A DNA stretch of 64,000 nucleotides from Lachnoclostridium sp. An169 (GCF_002160525.1 NZ_NFKT01000001.1:62001-126000), one strand, 5' to 3'. Counted from the stretch's first letter, positions 40,951 through 50,121 are shown. A program made the numbers and translations. The notes: a model not told the origin generated them from the sequence alone.

Positions 40951-41823
40951 ATGGCTGGACAGAAAATGCATTCCGCAAAGAGAAAAAGGTTCATTACAAA
41001 CAGCGTTGTCCACGTAGTTCTCGGGATTCTGGCGGTAATCTGGGTGTTCCCGATTATCTGGGTCATCCTCACAAGTTTCCGCGTCGAGCAGGGCTCCTAT
41101 GTATCTACATTCCTGCCCCAGTCCTACACACTGGACAATTATATCCGGCTGTTTACGGATACTTCCATCCTGAACTTCCCGCAGATGTTCATGAACACCC
41201 TGTTCATCGCGATCTGCTCCTGCATCCTGTCAACGTTCTACGTACTGTCCGCATCTTACTGTCTGTCAAGGCTGCGTTTTAAGATGAGAAAACCGTATAT
41301 GAACATGGCGATGATACTGGGGCTGTTCCCGGGATTTATGTCCATGGTTGCCGTGTATTTTATTCTGAAGGCTCTGGGACTGTCCGAGGGAAATATGATT
41401 AAACTGGCGCTGATTCTTGTGTACTCCGGCGGAGCTGCCTTAAGTTTCCAGATCGCCAAGGGGTTCTTCGATACGATCCCGTTTGCAGTGGATGAGGCGG
41501 CGATTCTGGACGGATGTACGAGATGGCAGATCTTTACGAAGATCACACTTCCGCTGAGTAAACCGATCGTTGTCTATACGACACTGACTTCCTTCATGGG
41601 ACCGTGGGTAGATTTCATCTTTGCAAAGGTTATCTGCCGTGCCAATGCGGATCAGTATACGATCGCAATCGGTCTTTGGAGGATGCTTGAAAAGGAATAC
41701 ATCGACAGCTGGTATACCTGCTTTGCGGCGGGGGCGGTGCTCATCTCGATACCGATCGCGGCACTGTTCCTGTATATGCAGAGGTATTACGTGGATGGAC
41801 TGTCCGGAGCGGTCAAAGGGTAA
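40951..41823 (+). CDS. Maltodextrin ABC permease, MalG type
   Basis: This is the second membrane subunit, 290 residues with about six helices. The EAA loop reads DEAAILDGCTRWQIFTKITLP near residue 185. The C-terminal RYYVDGLSGAVKG is the usual MalG ending. It directly follows MalF, with AAGAAGGAGG inside the end of malF as ribosome site. As in the first cluster, no ATPase gene accompanies the permeases. Confidence 0.94.
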   Translation: MAGQKMHSAKRKRFITNSVVHVVLGILAVIWVFPIIWVILTSFRVEQGSYVSTFLPQSYTLDNYIRLFTDTSILNFPQMFMNTLFIAICSCILSTFYVLSASYCLSRLRFKMRKPYMNMAMILGLFPGFMSMVAVYFILKALGLSEGNMIKLALILVYSGGAALSFQIAKGFFDTIPFAVDEAAILDGCTRWQIFTKITLPLSKPIVVYTTLTSFMGPWVDFIFAKVICRANADQYTIAIGLWRMLEKEYIDSWYTCFAAGAVLISIPIAALFLYMQRYYVDGLSGAVKG

Positions 41824-41851
41824 ATGCTGCGACTGGTCCACGAAGCTGTAA

Positions 41852-41895
41852 CGAATCTAAGATGGGTACAGAGAGCAGTGCCCATCTTAGATTCG
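41852..41895 (+). other. Perfect 15-bp inverted repeat after the permease genes
   Basis: CGAATCTAAGATGGG (41852-41866) and CCCATCTTAGATTCG (41881-41895) are perfect complements with a 14-base loop. No T run follows, so this is not a standard terminator. In mRNA it could protect the 3' end of the transporter message or cause pausing. The rest of the gap (41896-42077) shows no gene. Confidence 0.8.
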
Positions 41896-42077
41896 AACAT
41901 CTTCGGGACGGATTCTCCGCCCCGTCCGCTTAACTTCCGCTCCTGACACGGATGTCTCAGCTCTTGTCTCATCCGGTCGGAGGAGAGAGAAGCGGAAGGG
42001 GCATCTGGTTGTGAGGAGAGAGCAGAGAAAACAGGAGTATGATGAGAAAAACTGGCAATAGAAGAGAGGCATGATAT

Positions 42078-44240
42078 ATGAAGACAGCACTGGAATGGAA
42101 GAAGTATTATTCGAGCCCGGGGTTTCGGGACAATTTTATTTACAGAGAAAATGATCTTGGGGTGAGCTGCACGGAGAAGGGAACCTCTTTCAAATTATGG
42201 AGTCCTTCAGCTGACAGTGTCACCCTGAATCTGTATAGAGAAGGAACCGGGGACTGCCTTCTGGGAAGGGTTTCCATGCAGAGGGAAGACCGGGGCGTAT
42301 GGTCCTGGAAGACGGAGGAAAATCTGCACGGGGTCTACTATGATTTTGAACTGGAGATAGAAGGAGAACGGATTTTCTCTGCGGATCCCCGGGCAAAGGC
42401 ATGCGGGCTGAACGGACAGAGGAGTATGGCAGTGGATCTCGGAAAGACGGACCCGGAAGGGTGGGAGAAGGATCAGGCGCCTGCTCCGGGAACGGAGCGG
42501 ATTATCTACGAACTTCATGTGAAAGAATTTTCCTGGGATCCGTCCGGCGGCTTTCCGGAAGAGTACAGGGGAAAATACAAGGCGTTTACCTGTGCAGATA
42601 CAACTCTCTTTGGAGACGGCGTTCACGCCACGGGGATAAAGTATCTGCAGGAACTGGGCGTTACCCATGTACAGATCATGCCGTCCTACGACTACGGCTC
42701 GGTTAACGAGGCGGGGGAGGAAACAGAATTTAACTGGGGCTATGACCCGGTCAATTATAATGTTCCCGAGGGGTCCTATTCTACGGATCCGGCTCACGGG
42801 GAAGTACGTATCCGGGAAATGAAGGAGATGATCCAGGCACTTCACCGGGCAGGGTTCCGTGTGATTATGGATGTGGTTTACAATCATACCTATTCTCTGG
42901 ATTCCTGGTTCCAGAGAACGGCGCCCTGGTATTTCTACCGGGTATTTGATGACGGCAGGATTTCCAACGGTTCCGCCTGCGGCAATGATGTGGCGAGCGA
43001 GCGGGAGATGTGCGCGGATTATATTCTCAATTCCGTGCTGTACTGGACTGAGGAATATCACATCGACGGCTTCCGTTTTGACCTGATGGGGCTTCTCGAT
43101 GTGGAACTGATGAACCGGATCCGCCGGGAACTGGATCTCCGTTATGGCAAGGGGGAAAAGATCCTTTTCGGGGAACCCTGGTCTGCCGATGTGACTGCCA
43201 TGGAGGGCGGAGCCCTTCCTGCTTCCAAGAAAAATATTGCGCTTCTGGATGAGAATATCGGAATTTTCTGCGACGACACCAGGGACGCCATCAAAGGATC
43301 GGCACTGAAAACCCATCTGCCCGGATTCGTAAACGGGGCGGAAGGAAAAGAAGAGGCAATCCTGGAGAGCGCCGGAGCATGGTGCCGGGATCCGGGCGAA
43401 GGAAGAGAGATCTTTGCCGGGGAGGAGGCAAGCGAGATTGCGGGAAAGGTGAAAGCACCGTCCCAGATCATTTCCTATGTCTCCGCCCACGACAATCAGA
43501 CGCTCTGGGACAAACTGGACGAGACGGCACCGGACCAGGACCGGATGCGGCTGAACCGGATGGCGGCAGCCATGTACATGACCTGCCAGGGAAGCCTGTT
43601 TTTCCTGTCCGGGGAAGAGTTTGCCCGGACAAAGGACGGTCATGACAATACCTTCGATGCCCCCATTTCCCTGAACCGGCTGGACTGGAAAAAGGCGTGG
43701 GAGGAGAGCGCGCTTGTGGAGTATTATAAAGGGCTCATCGGTCTGCGCAAAAAGCTGCCGGGGCTCTGCGACAAATCATCAGAAGCCCGGAAGAGAATCT
43801 TCCATATGAGAGAAGAGGCAGGGCTTGTGAGCTTCATGGTGGATAACCGGAAGAAGAGGGACAGCCTGCGAAAGGCCGGGGAGAACGGCGCCGGTCAAAC
43901 GGAAGACGGAAACGGGGCGGGCGTGCCGGGATGGCAGACTCTGATGGTGATTTACAACCGAAGGGAGAGTCCGGCTGTGTTTGAACTTCCGGGAGAAGGC
44001 TGGGAAATCCTCTGCGACGGGGAGAACAGCTGTCTCTGGCAGGAGAAGCGGCCTGTGGAGAAAACCGTCACGGCAATGCCACAGAGCGTAACCGTACTGG
44101 GCTGCCTGGATGCGGGAAAGAATGTGGGAATCGCCATGGAGGATATGGACGATGGCGGCAGGAACGGACGGGGAAACAGAAGAAAGGTCCGGAAGGCGGC
44201 AGAATACGGAGAAAGACAGGAGAGGAGACGCGCAGTATGA
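42078..44240 (+). CDS. pulA: Type I pullulanase (GH13 debranching enzyme)
   Basis: This enzyme cleaves alpha-1,6 branches in pullulan, maltodextrin and glycogen-type glucans. There is no signal peptide, so it works in the cytoplasm on imported oligosaccharides. A CBM48 module (GTSFKLWSPSADSVTLNLY, about 25-115) precedes the GH13 barrel. The pullulanase signature appears as FNWGYDPVNYNVPEGSY. Catalytic regions are DVVYNHT, GFRFDLMGL (nucleophile Asp), ILFGEPW (Glu acid/base) and SAHDNQ. A charged low-complexity stretch near residues 598-616 joins the last domain. At 720 residues it is typical of PulA. Its stop overlaps the debranching-enzyme start (ATGA). Confidence 0.95.
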   Translation: MKTALEWKKYYSSPGFRDNFIYRENDLGVSCTEKGTSFKLWSPSADSVTLNLYREGTGDCLLGRVSMQREDRGVWSWKTEENLHGVYYDFELEIEGERIFSADPRAKACGLNGQRSMAVDLGKTDPEGWEKDQAPAPGTERIIYELHVKEFSWDPSGGFPEEYRGKYKAFTCADTTLFGDGVHATGIKYLQELGVTHVQIMPSYDYGSVNEAGEETEFNWGYDPVNYNVPEGSYSTDPAHGEVRIREMKEMIQALHRAGFRVIMDVVYNHTYSLDSWFQRTAPWYFYRVFDDGRISNGSACGNDVASEREMCADYILNSVLYWTEEYHIDGFRFDLMGLLDVELMNRIRRELDLRYGKGEKILFGEPWSADVTAMEGGALPASKKNIALLDENIGIFCDDTRDAIKGSALKTHLPGFVNGAEGKEEAILESAGAWCRDPGEGREIFAGEEASEIAGKVKAPSQIISYVSAHDNQTLWDKLDETAPDQDRMRLNRMAAAMYMTCQGSLFFLSGEEFARTKDGHDNTFDAPISLNRLDWKKAWEESALVEYYKGLIGLRKKLPGLCDKSSEARKRIFHMREEAGLVSFMVDNRKKRDSLRKAGENGAGQTEDGNGAGVPGWQTLMVIYNRRESPAVFELPGEGWEILCDGENSCLWQEKRPVEKTVTAMPQSVTVLGCLDAGKNVGIAMEDMDDGGRNGRGNRRKVRKAAEYGERQERRRAV

Positions 44241-46306
44241 AATGGGTGTACGGAAAACAGGACTGGAAGACGCTGGAGAGAGGACAGGAGAACTGTTATC
44301 TGATGACGAACGGGCTGGGAGGATTCTCCTCCCTTACCATGACCGGATCGGCGGCGAGAAATGACCATGCTTTTCTGATGGCGTGTACACATGCCCCGAA
44401 CCACCGCTATAATATGGTGCACCGGCTGTCGGAACAGATAACAGAGCTGTCTTCGGACAGGGAGGTTTCCTGGATGCTCTCCAGCCAGGAGTTCGCAGAT
44501 GGAAGCTGTGAGGAAGGATACCGCGCTCTCTCGGAATTTTCTTATGAAGATACCCCTGTCTGGCTGTTTCAGAACCGGGGAGTACAGGTGGAAAAGGAAG
44601 CGGTTCTGGTACAGGGGGAGAATACGGCGGCAGTGTGCTACCGGATTGAGAACCGTTCAGGCCGGGCGGTACGCCTGTCCGTAACGCCCTTTTTCCAGTT
44701 TGTACCCAAGGGGATGGAGGCAGAGGAAGATCAGGTGTTTGAGCGGAGCGGAAACCGGATTACGAGCAGAGGGCTTTCCCTGGATCTCTTCACTAACGGC
44801 AGTCTGGAAGATACTGGGGAAATGATGGAGAACTGTTTCTATGCCTGGGATGTCTGCGATGGAAGAAGAGCCACGGGAAGGGCAAAAGCACTGGTACGCA
44901 TCTGTGCGGATGTGAATCCGGGAGAGAAAAAGAGCATGGCTGTGATCTTTCGGATGCCGGATGAAAGTCCTGCTAAGGAGGCACCCGAAAAATCGGGGGA
45001 TTGGGAAATGTCTTCCGCTGAGGCAGCATCCGCAGCTGCGTCGGCGTATGAAACAGACAGGGATATTGTGAGATGGGCGGAGGATATGATTGCAGAGCGG
45101 AAGGCATACCGGAAAAAGCTGGAGCGGGAGGCGGATTTTCACTCGGAAATGGCGTCCTTTCTGGCAAAGAGCGCGGAGCAGTTTATTTCGCTCCGGGAGT
45201 CCACAGGAGGAGAGACGATCCTTGCCGGATTTCCGTTTTTTGAAGACTGGGGAAGGGATACGATGATTGCCCTGCCGGGGGTGTGTATTTCCACACGCCG
45301 GTTTGAAAATGCGGCATCTATTCTGCGGACGTTTGCCCGGTATGAGAAGGACGGGCTGATGCCGAACCTTTTCCCGGAGGGGGAAAATGAACCCCGTTAT
45401 AATACGGCGGACGCGGCGCTCCTTTTTATCAACTGTGTCTGGCTGTACTGCGGGGCGGCGGAGGATGAATCGTTTGCTGTGGAGATGTATCCGGTGATGG
45501 AAAGGATCATAGACGGATACCGCAATGGCACAGGGTTTGGGATACATATGGATGATGACGGTCTGATGATGGCAGGGGAAGATCTGGATCAGGTCACATG
45601 GATGGATGTGCGCGTGGGAGAGATCCTTCCGACGCCCCGACATGGGAAACCGGTGGAGATCAATGCATACTGGTATAATGCGCTCTGCATTATGGAGCGG
45701 TTTGCGGGAATCGCCGGAAAACAGGGGAAAGCAGAGGAGTACCATGCTATGGCAGAGCAGGTGAAAACCTCCTTCTGCGAGAAGTTCTGGAATCCGGAAA
45801 AACACTGTCTGAAAGATGTGCTCTCCGGTACGAAGGCGGATGATCAGATCCGCTGCAACCAGATCTGGGCGGTGTCCATGCCGTTTACCATGCTGGAGCG
45901 GGAACAGGAAAAGCAGATTGTTGATACGGTGTTTGAAAAACTTTATACGCCTTACGGGCTGCGGACCCTGGATCCGGAAGATCCGGAATTTTGCGGATTC
46001 TACGGCGGGGAGATGCTGGAACGGGATCTTGCCTATCATCAGGGAACAACATGGACGTATCCTCTGGGAGGATATTATCTTGCGTATCTGAAGGTGAACG
46101 ATTACAATGAAGAGGCAGTCAGATGTGTGAGACGCCAGGTGGAAGTTTTGGAGAGCGCCATGCGTGAGGGATGTATCGGACAGCTTCCGGAGATCTATGA
46201 CGGGGAGAATCCGGTCTCGTCGAAAGGATGTTTCGCCCAGGCCTGGAGCGTGGGGGAGATGCTCCGGGTGTATGAGGCGCTGGAACGCGGGAAAAAAGAC
46301 AGATAA
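44237..46306 (+). CDS. Glycogen debranching enzyme (amylo-alpha-1,6-glucosidase type)
   Basis: This is a two-domain glucan hydrolase of 689 residues without signal peptide. The N-terminal domain (about 1-260) begins YLMTNGLGGFSSLTMTGSAARNDHAFLMA, the bacterial GDE_N pattern. The C-terminal domain is an (alpha/alpha)6 barrel containing AGFPFFEDWGRDTMIALPG, YNTADAALLFIN, DQVTWMDVRVG and NAYWYNALC, with TTWTYPLGGYY near the end. It removes single alpha-1,6-linked glucose residues from trimmed glucans. It overlaps pullulanase by four bases and is 13 bases before the alpha-glucosidase, so the three degrade imported branched maltodextrin together. Confidence 0.93.
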   Translation: MKWVYGKQDWKTLERGQENCYLMTNGLGGFSSLTMTGSAARNDHAFLMACTHAPNHRYNMVHRLSEQITELSSDREVSWMLSSQEFADGSCEEGYRALSEFSYEDTPVWLFQNRGVQVEKEAVLVQGENTAAVCYRIENRSGRAVRLSVTPFFQFVPKGMEAEEDQVFERSGNRITSRGLSLDLFTNGSLEDTGEMMENCFYAWDVCDGRRATGRAKALVRICADVNPGEKKSMAVIFRMPDESPAKEAPEKSGDWEMSSAEAASAAASAYETDRDIVRWAEDMIAERKAYRKKLEREADFHSEMASFLAKSAEQFISLRESTGGETILAGFPFFEDWGRDTMIALPGVCISTRRFENAASILRTFARYEKDGLMPNLFPEGENEPRYNTADAALLFINCVWLYCGAAEDESFAVEMYPVMERIIDGYRNGTGFGIHMDDDGLMMAGEDLDQVTWMDVRVGEILPTPRHGKPVEINAYWYNALCIMERFAGIAGKQGKAEEYHAMAEQVKTSFCEKFWNPEKHCLKDVLSGTKADDQIRCNQIWAVSMPFTMLEREQEKQIVDTVFEKLYTPYGLRTLDPEDPEFCGFYGGEMLERDLAYHQGTTWTYPLGGYYLAYLKVNDYNEEAVRCVRRQVEVLESAMREGCIGQLPEIYDGENPVSSKGCFAQAWSVGEMLRVYEALERGKKDR

Positions 46307-46319
46307 AGGAGATGGCAAT

Positions 46320-47954
46320 ATGGCAGTGAATAATCAGAAATGGTGGAAGGATGCGGTAATCTATCAGATTTACCCGAAAAGTTTTCAGGACAGCAACGGA
46401 GACGGAATCGGAGACATCCCGGGAATCATAAGCAGACTGGATTATCTGAAGGATCTGGGAATCGACGCGGTATGGCTCTCTCCGGTATATTGTTCTCCCC
46501 AGGATGACAACGGATATGACATTTCCGATTACCAGGATATTGACCCTATGTTCGGAACGCTGGAGGACATGGAGCGTCTGATCCGCGAGGCGAAGGAGAG
46601 GGGGATCCGGATCATCATGGACCTGGTGCTCAACCATACTTCCGATGAGCACCGGTGGTTCCGGGAGGCGAAGAAGGGAAAGGATAATCCCTATCACGAT
46701 TACTATGTCTGGCGGGACGGGGAAGAGGGGGTACTGCCCAACGATATGAAAGCTTCTTTCGGCGGTCCGGCGTGGGAGTGGGTTCCGGAACTGAAACAGT
46801 ACTATTTTCATCAGTTTTCCGTAAAGCAGCCCGATCTCAACTGGGAGAATCCGAAGGTGCGCCGGGAGCTCTACGATATGATTCTCTGGTGGATGGACAA
46901 GGGCGTGGGAGGTTTCCGGCTGGATGTGATCGACCAGGTCGCCAAGGAACCGGACCGGAAGATTACCAGTAACGGTCCCAGGCTCCATGAGTTCATTCGG
47001 GAGATGAGCCGGGAGACGTTCCAGAAGGGAGACCTGATTACAGTCGGAGAGGCGTGGGGCGCCAACACGGAAAATGCGAAGCTCTACAGCAACCCGGACG
47101 GCAGCGAATTTTCCATGGTGTTCCAGTTCGAACACAGCATGATGGACCAGCAGGAAGGAAAGGAAAAATGGGATCTGGCGCCTCTTCCTTTTGTGAAGTT
47201 GAAGAAATGTCTGGCAAAATGGCAGAACAGCCTTTATCAGACGGGATGGAACAGCCTGTTCTGGGATAATCATGACCTGCCGAGAATCGTGTCCCGCTGG
47301 GGAGACGACGGAAAGTACCGGAAGGAATCGGCAAAAATGCTGGCAGCAGTACTCCATGGAATGCAGGGGACTCCCTATATTTACCAGGGGGAAGAACTGG
47401 GAATGACCAATATCAGGTTCACAGACATCAGTGAGTACCGGGATATTGAGACGCTCAACGTCTACCGTGAACGTCTGGAAGAAGGATATCCGAAAGACGA
47501 AGTGATGCGGTCTGTCTACGCAAAGAGCCGGGATAACGCCCGTACGCCCATGCAGTGGAACGGGGAGAAGAATGCAGGATTTACCGATGGCACGCCCTGG
47601 ATTGCCGTCAATCCGAACTATGTGGAGATTAACGCGGCCAAGGAACAGAAGGATCCGGATTCCGTTTACTGTTTCTACCGCGCCCTGACGCACCTGAGAA
47701 AAGAGCATCCCGTTTTTGTGGACGGAAAATTCCAGCTTCTTCTGCCCGAGGATGAACATATCTTTGCCTATACCCGGACGGATGATGATTCGGAAATGCT
47801 TGTCTGCGCCAACTTTACCGGAGAGGCGGCAGCGTGTCCGCTGGACGGAAAATGGAAGGACGCGCAGATGCTTCTTCATAATTATAAGGAAGAGCTGGGG
47901 GAAGTGCTTAAGCCTTACGAGGCGGCGATACTGATCCGGAGAAGGGAGCTCTGA
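46320..47954 (+). CDS. Alpha-glucosidase / oligo-1,6-glucosidase (GH13)
   Basis: This enzyme releases glucose from short alpha-glucans. It has 544 residues and no signal peptide. The N-terminus KWWKDAVIYQIYPKSFQDSN is diagnostic of the GH13 subfamily 31 group. Catalytic regions are DLVLNHTSDEH, GFRLDVIDQVAK (nucleophile Asp), VGEAWG (Glu) and FWDNHDLPRIVSRWGDD (Asp). Region V, KQPDLNWENP, is the usual GH13_31 form. The start at 46320 follows AAAGGAG; the frame is open upstream but that part overlaps the debranching enzyme. Alpha-1,4 against alpha-1,6 preference is not settled from sequence. Confidence 0.94.
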   Translation: MAVNNQKWWKDAVIYQIYPKSFQDSNGDGIGDIPGIISRLDYLKDLGIDAVWLSPVYCSPQDDNGYDISDYQDIDPMFGTLEDMERLIREAKERGIRIIMDLVLNHTSDEHRWFREAKKGKDNPYHDYYVWRDGEEGVLPNDMKASFGGPAWEWVPELKQYYFHQFSVKQPDLNWENPKVRRELYDMILWWMDKGVGGFRLDVIDQVAKEPDRKITSNGPRLHEFIREMSRETFQKGDLITVGEAWGANTENAKLYSNPDGSEFSMVFQFEHSMMDQQEGKEKWDLAPLPFVKLKKCLAKWQNSLYQTGWNSLFWDNHDLPRIVSRWGDDGKYRKESAKMLAAVLHGMQGTPYIYQGEELGMTNIRFTDISEYRDIETLNVYRERLEEGYPKDEVMRSVYAKSRDNARTPMQWNGEKNAGFTDGTPWIAVNPNYVEINAAKEQKDPDSVYCFYRALTHLRKEHPVFVDGKFQLLLPEDEHIFAYTRTDDDSEMLVCANFTGEAAACPLDGKWKDAQMLLHNYKEELGEVLKPYEAAILIRRREL

Positions 47955-47984
47955 CAGAGCAGAGGACAGTTGCGGAGGCTGTTT

Positions 47985-48536
47985 ATGGATAAAGAAATGA
48001 TTGCAGATAAAGGGATAAAGTCTGAAGAAAAAAGAACATATATCGTAAGAGAGGCAGTTGTCATGGGGAATGTCTCTCTGGGGGAGGACGTCACGGTTCT
48101 CTTTCATGCGGTCCTGCGGGGAGATGAGGAGAAGATTACAGTCGGAAAGGCGAGCAATATCCAGGACAACTGCACCGTCCACGCGGATAAAGGGTTCCCG
48201 GTGGTAATCGGAGAACATGTCACTGTGGGACATAATGCGGTGATCCATGGCTGCACCATCGGGGACGGCAGCCTGATCGGCATGGGCTCGATTATCTTAA
48301 ACGGCGCCCGGATCGGGAAAGAGTGTCTCATCGGGGCGGGCAGCCTGGTTCTGGAGGGGCAGGAGATCCCGGACGGGAGCCTGGCAGTGGGAAGCCCGGC
48401 AAAGGTGAAGCGGATGCTTACCCGGGAGGAGAGACAGAAGCTTTACGAGAGCAGCCGGGCGTACGTGGAAACAGGGAGAAAACTCGGGCAGCAGGGATAC
48501 CTGAAAGACTTTCCCGCTTCTTCTGCCGGGGAATGA
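47985..48536 (+). CDS. Gamma-carbonic anhydrase-like hexapeptide-repeat protein
   Basis: This is a left-handed beta-helix protein of 183 residues built from hexapeptide repeats. It shows VTVLFHAVLRGDEEKITVGKASNIQDNCTVH, then GEHVTVGHNAVIHGCTIGDGSLIGMG. Three His that bind metal at the trimer interface are visible (TVHADKG, VTVGHNAVIHG). It resembles the YrdA/PaaY group; carbonic anhydrase activity is not assured in that group. The ATG at 47985 has GCGGAGG upstream; a TTG five codons earlier is less likely. It is the last gene after the alpha-glucosidase, 30 bases downstream, but has no clear link to maltodextrin use. Confidence 0.9.
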   Translation: MDKEMIADKGIKSEEKRTYIVREAVVMGNVSLGEDVTVLFHAVLRGDEEKITVGKASNIQDNCTVHADKGFPVVIGEHVTVGHNAVIHGCTIGDGSLIGMGSIILNGARIGKECLIGAGSLVLEGQEIPDGSLAVGSPAKVKRMLTREERQKLYESSRAYVETGRKLGQQGYLKDFPASSAGE

Positions 48537-48578
48537 CGGCAAAAGTGAAAAGTTATAGTTAAGATTTGGAAAAGCAGG

Positions 48579-48607
48579 CTGACAGGGGCATATCTTTTGT
48601 GTATACT
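48579..48607 (+). promoter_or_regulatory. Promoter of the AIM24-family gene
   Basis: CTGACA (48579-48584) and TATACT (48602-48607) are spaced 17 bases. Confidence 0.7.
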
Positions 48608-48667
48608 TCAAGTAAACACCTGAAAATCCGGACGACGGACAGAAAAAGAAAGAGGAGGGCACAAACT

Positions 48668-49426
48668 ATGTATTACATCAGAAATTTTATGGACAATGAC
48701 GACATTAAGGTGACAGATTCCCTGGGGGCTTTTTCCGTGCTTGAGTACCAGAGAGACTTAAGCGTGATGCCGGAAACTGCAATGGCAGCTTACTATGCAA
48801 GCCAGATGAACGTGAGGAAAAGGCAGGTTGTCTGTGATTTGTCCAAGTCGAAAGTCACCATCCAGGCGGGAGCGATGCAGTGGATGGCAGGAGATGTCAA
48901 GGCAACGACAGGCATCAAGGGAGTGGGAGACTTCTTCGGAAAGGCAGTGCGCGGTTCCGTGACCGGCGAGTCCGCGATCAAGCCGGAGTATACGGGAAGC
49001 GGAACTCTGGTCCTGGAGCCCACATACAAGTATATCCTGCTTGTAGACCTGAAAGACTGGAATGGCTCTATTGTGCTTGACGACGGATTGTTCCTTGCCT
49101 GCGAGTCTTCGCTGAAACACAAAGCAGTGGCGCGCTCCAACTTTTCTTCCGCAGTAGCGGGAAATGAAGGGCTGTTCAACTTGGGCATCCAGGGAAACGG
49201 CGTCGTGTGTCTGGAGTCTCTGTGTCCGAAAGAGGAACTGGTGGAGATTACCCTGGAAAATGACGTGCTGAAAGTGGACGGAAACTTTGCCATCGCATGG
49301 AGCGGAAGCCTCGACTTCACAGTGGAGCGCTCCGGAAAGAGCCTGATCGGATCCGCAGCTTCCGGAGAGGGGCTGGTGAATGTTTACAGAGGAACCGGAA
49401 AAGTTCTGTTGGCGCCGGTTCGTTAA
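48668..49426 (+). CDS. AIM24 family protein
   Basis: This 252-residue protein belongs to the AIM24/TIGR00266-like family of beta-rich proteins. Family-like segments are VTIQAGAMQWMAGDVKATTGIKG, GSGTLVLEPTYKYILLVDL and LFNLGIQGNGVVCLES, followed by NDVLKVDGNFAIAWSGSLDF. There is no signal peptide or membrane helix. The biochemical role of bacterial members is unknown. The ATG at 48668 has AGAGGAGGG upstream. It has its own promoter and a bidirectional terminator after it. Confidence 0.88.
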   Translation: MYYIRNFMDNDDIKVTDSLGAFSVLEYQRDLSVMPETAMAAYYASQMNVRKRQVVCDLSKSKVTIQAGAMQWMAGDVKATTGIKGVGDFFGKAVRGSVTGESAIKPEYTGSGTLVLEPTYKYILLVDLKDWNGSIVLDDGLFLACESSLKHKAVARSNFSSAVAGNEGLFNLGIQGNGVVCLESLCPKEELVEITLENDVLKVDGNFAIAWSGSLDFTVERSGKSLIGSAASGEGLVNVYRGTGKVLLAPVR

Positions 49427-49469
49427 GTCATCTGAACCGGATACAAATCAGACAGAAAACAGAAAAATA

Positions 49470-49529
49470 AAAGAAGGAGGGAGTACTTCGGCGTGCCTCA
49501 GGGCTGTCAGGTAAACGCCCTCCTTCTTT
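49470..49529. terminator. Bidirectional intrinsic terminator
   Basis: AAAGAAGGAGGG (49470-49481) and CCCTCCTTCTTT (49518-49529) are perfect complements, with A and T runs at the outer ends. It separates two convergent genes and touches the stop codon of the reverse-strand gene. Confidence 0.8.
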
Positions 49530-49925
49530 CTACCAGCTGCATCTTCCGCAATTGGTGCAGTGGATACAGCTCTTTTTACCAGTCTGCGGCTTCCATGGAA
49601 GAATTCGGACTTTTTCTCCGGACTTCCACCATGTCTCGCGGTTGATATCCTGAATCCGTGCTCGCTTTCTGTCCGCAGACAGCGTTACCACAAGCGGGAT
49701 GAGCGTCTTTTCTTCCGGTTTCATGCAGTTCTGGTAGAAAACCGGGGCATAGATCTCACTGCCGATCTCGATCTGCTGTTCTGCCGTGACAATACGTACA
49801 CTTCCGTCTTCCTCCTCAAAGATTCCCGTCTTTGTCCTGCACGGCCAACTCAGAAACCCGTCCCCGTGCAAAGTAAAACATCCGATTTCCGTATCAAATT
49901 TCTTAAGATCCGTTTCTGCTGTCAT
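49530..49925 (-). CDS. Unknown small protein with C-terminal Cys cluster
   Basis: I do not recognise this 131-residue protein. Most of it is beta-like and acidic (FDTEIGCFTLHGDGFLSWPC, then SVRIVTAEQQIEIGSEIYAPVFYQNC). It ends with CIHCTNCGRCSW, a C-x2-C-x2-C-x2-C cluster that could bind a metal or an iron-sulfur cluster. The start has AAAGGAGCGG upstream. It has its own promoter with a perfect 15-bp palindrome just behind the -10, suggesting control by a dedicated repressor. Confidence 0.75.
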   Translation of the reverse strand: MTAETDLKKFDTEIGCFTLHGDGFLSWPCRTKTGIFEEEDGSVRIVTAEQQIEIGSEIYAPVFYQNCMKPEEKTLIPLVVTLSADRKRARIQDINRETWWKSGEKVRILPWKPQTGKKSCIHCTNCGRCSW

Positions 49926-49955
49926 TTTACATATCCGCTCCTTTTATCAAAAAAT

Positions 49956-50002
49956 CAGAGTATTACTCTGTCTATTGTATAACGATTCTGAGTTGGAAAC
50001 AA
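49956..50002 (-). promoter_or_regulatory. Promoter with 7-1-7 palindromic operator candidate
   Basis: On the reverse strand, TTGTTT (49997-50002) and TACAAT (49974-49979) are spaced 17 bases. CAGAGTA-T-TACTCTG (49956-49970) is a perfect 7-1-7 palindrome lying directly downstream of the -10, over the expected transcription start. Confidence 0.65.
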
Positions 50003-50121
50003 GGCGTTGACGCCCCGGATTGTCACGAAGACCCGTAGTGGATTACTTTTTATACCTCCTCCAGATTACAGCCGAATGGACCGGCACAACCGGAATTTCC
50101 TGTAAATTTGCCGGGCCTGCC

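Noticed and set aside
42207-43643. Open frame of 478 codons on the reverse strand
   Set aside because: It is antisense to pullulanase and has no recognisable domain.
44657-46318. Open frame of 553 codons on the reverse strand
   Set aside because: It is antisense to the debranching enzyme, with Cys/His/Arg-rich translation, no motif and no ribosome site.
46119-48248. Open frame of 709 codons on the reverse strand
   Set aside because: It lies wholly antisense to the alpha-glucosidase, the end of the debranching-enzyme gene and the start of the hexapeptide gene, all with clear catalytic or repeat motifs. Its translation is rich in His, Arg, Leu and Ile, typical of an antisense shadow.
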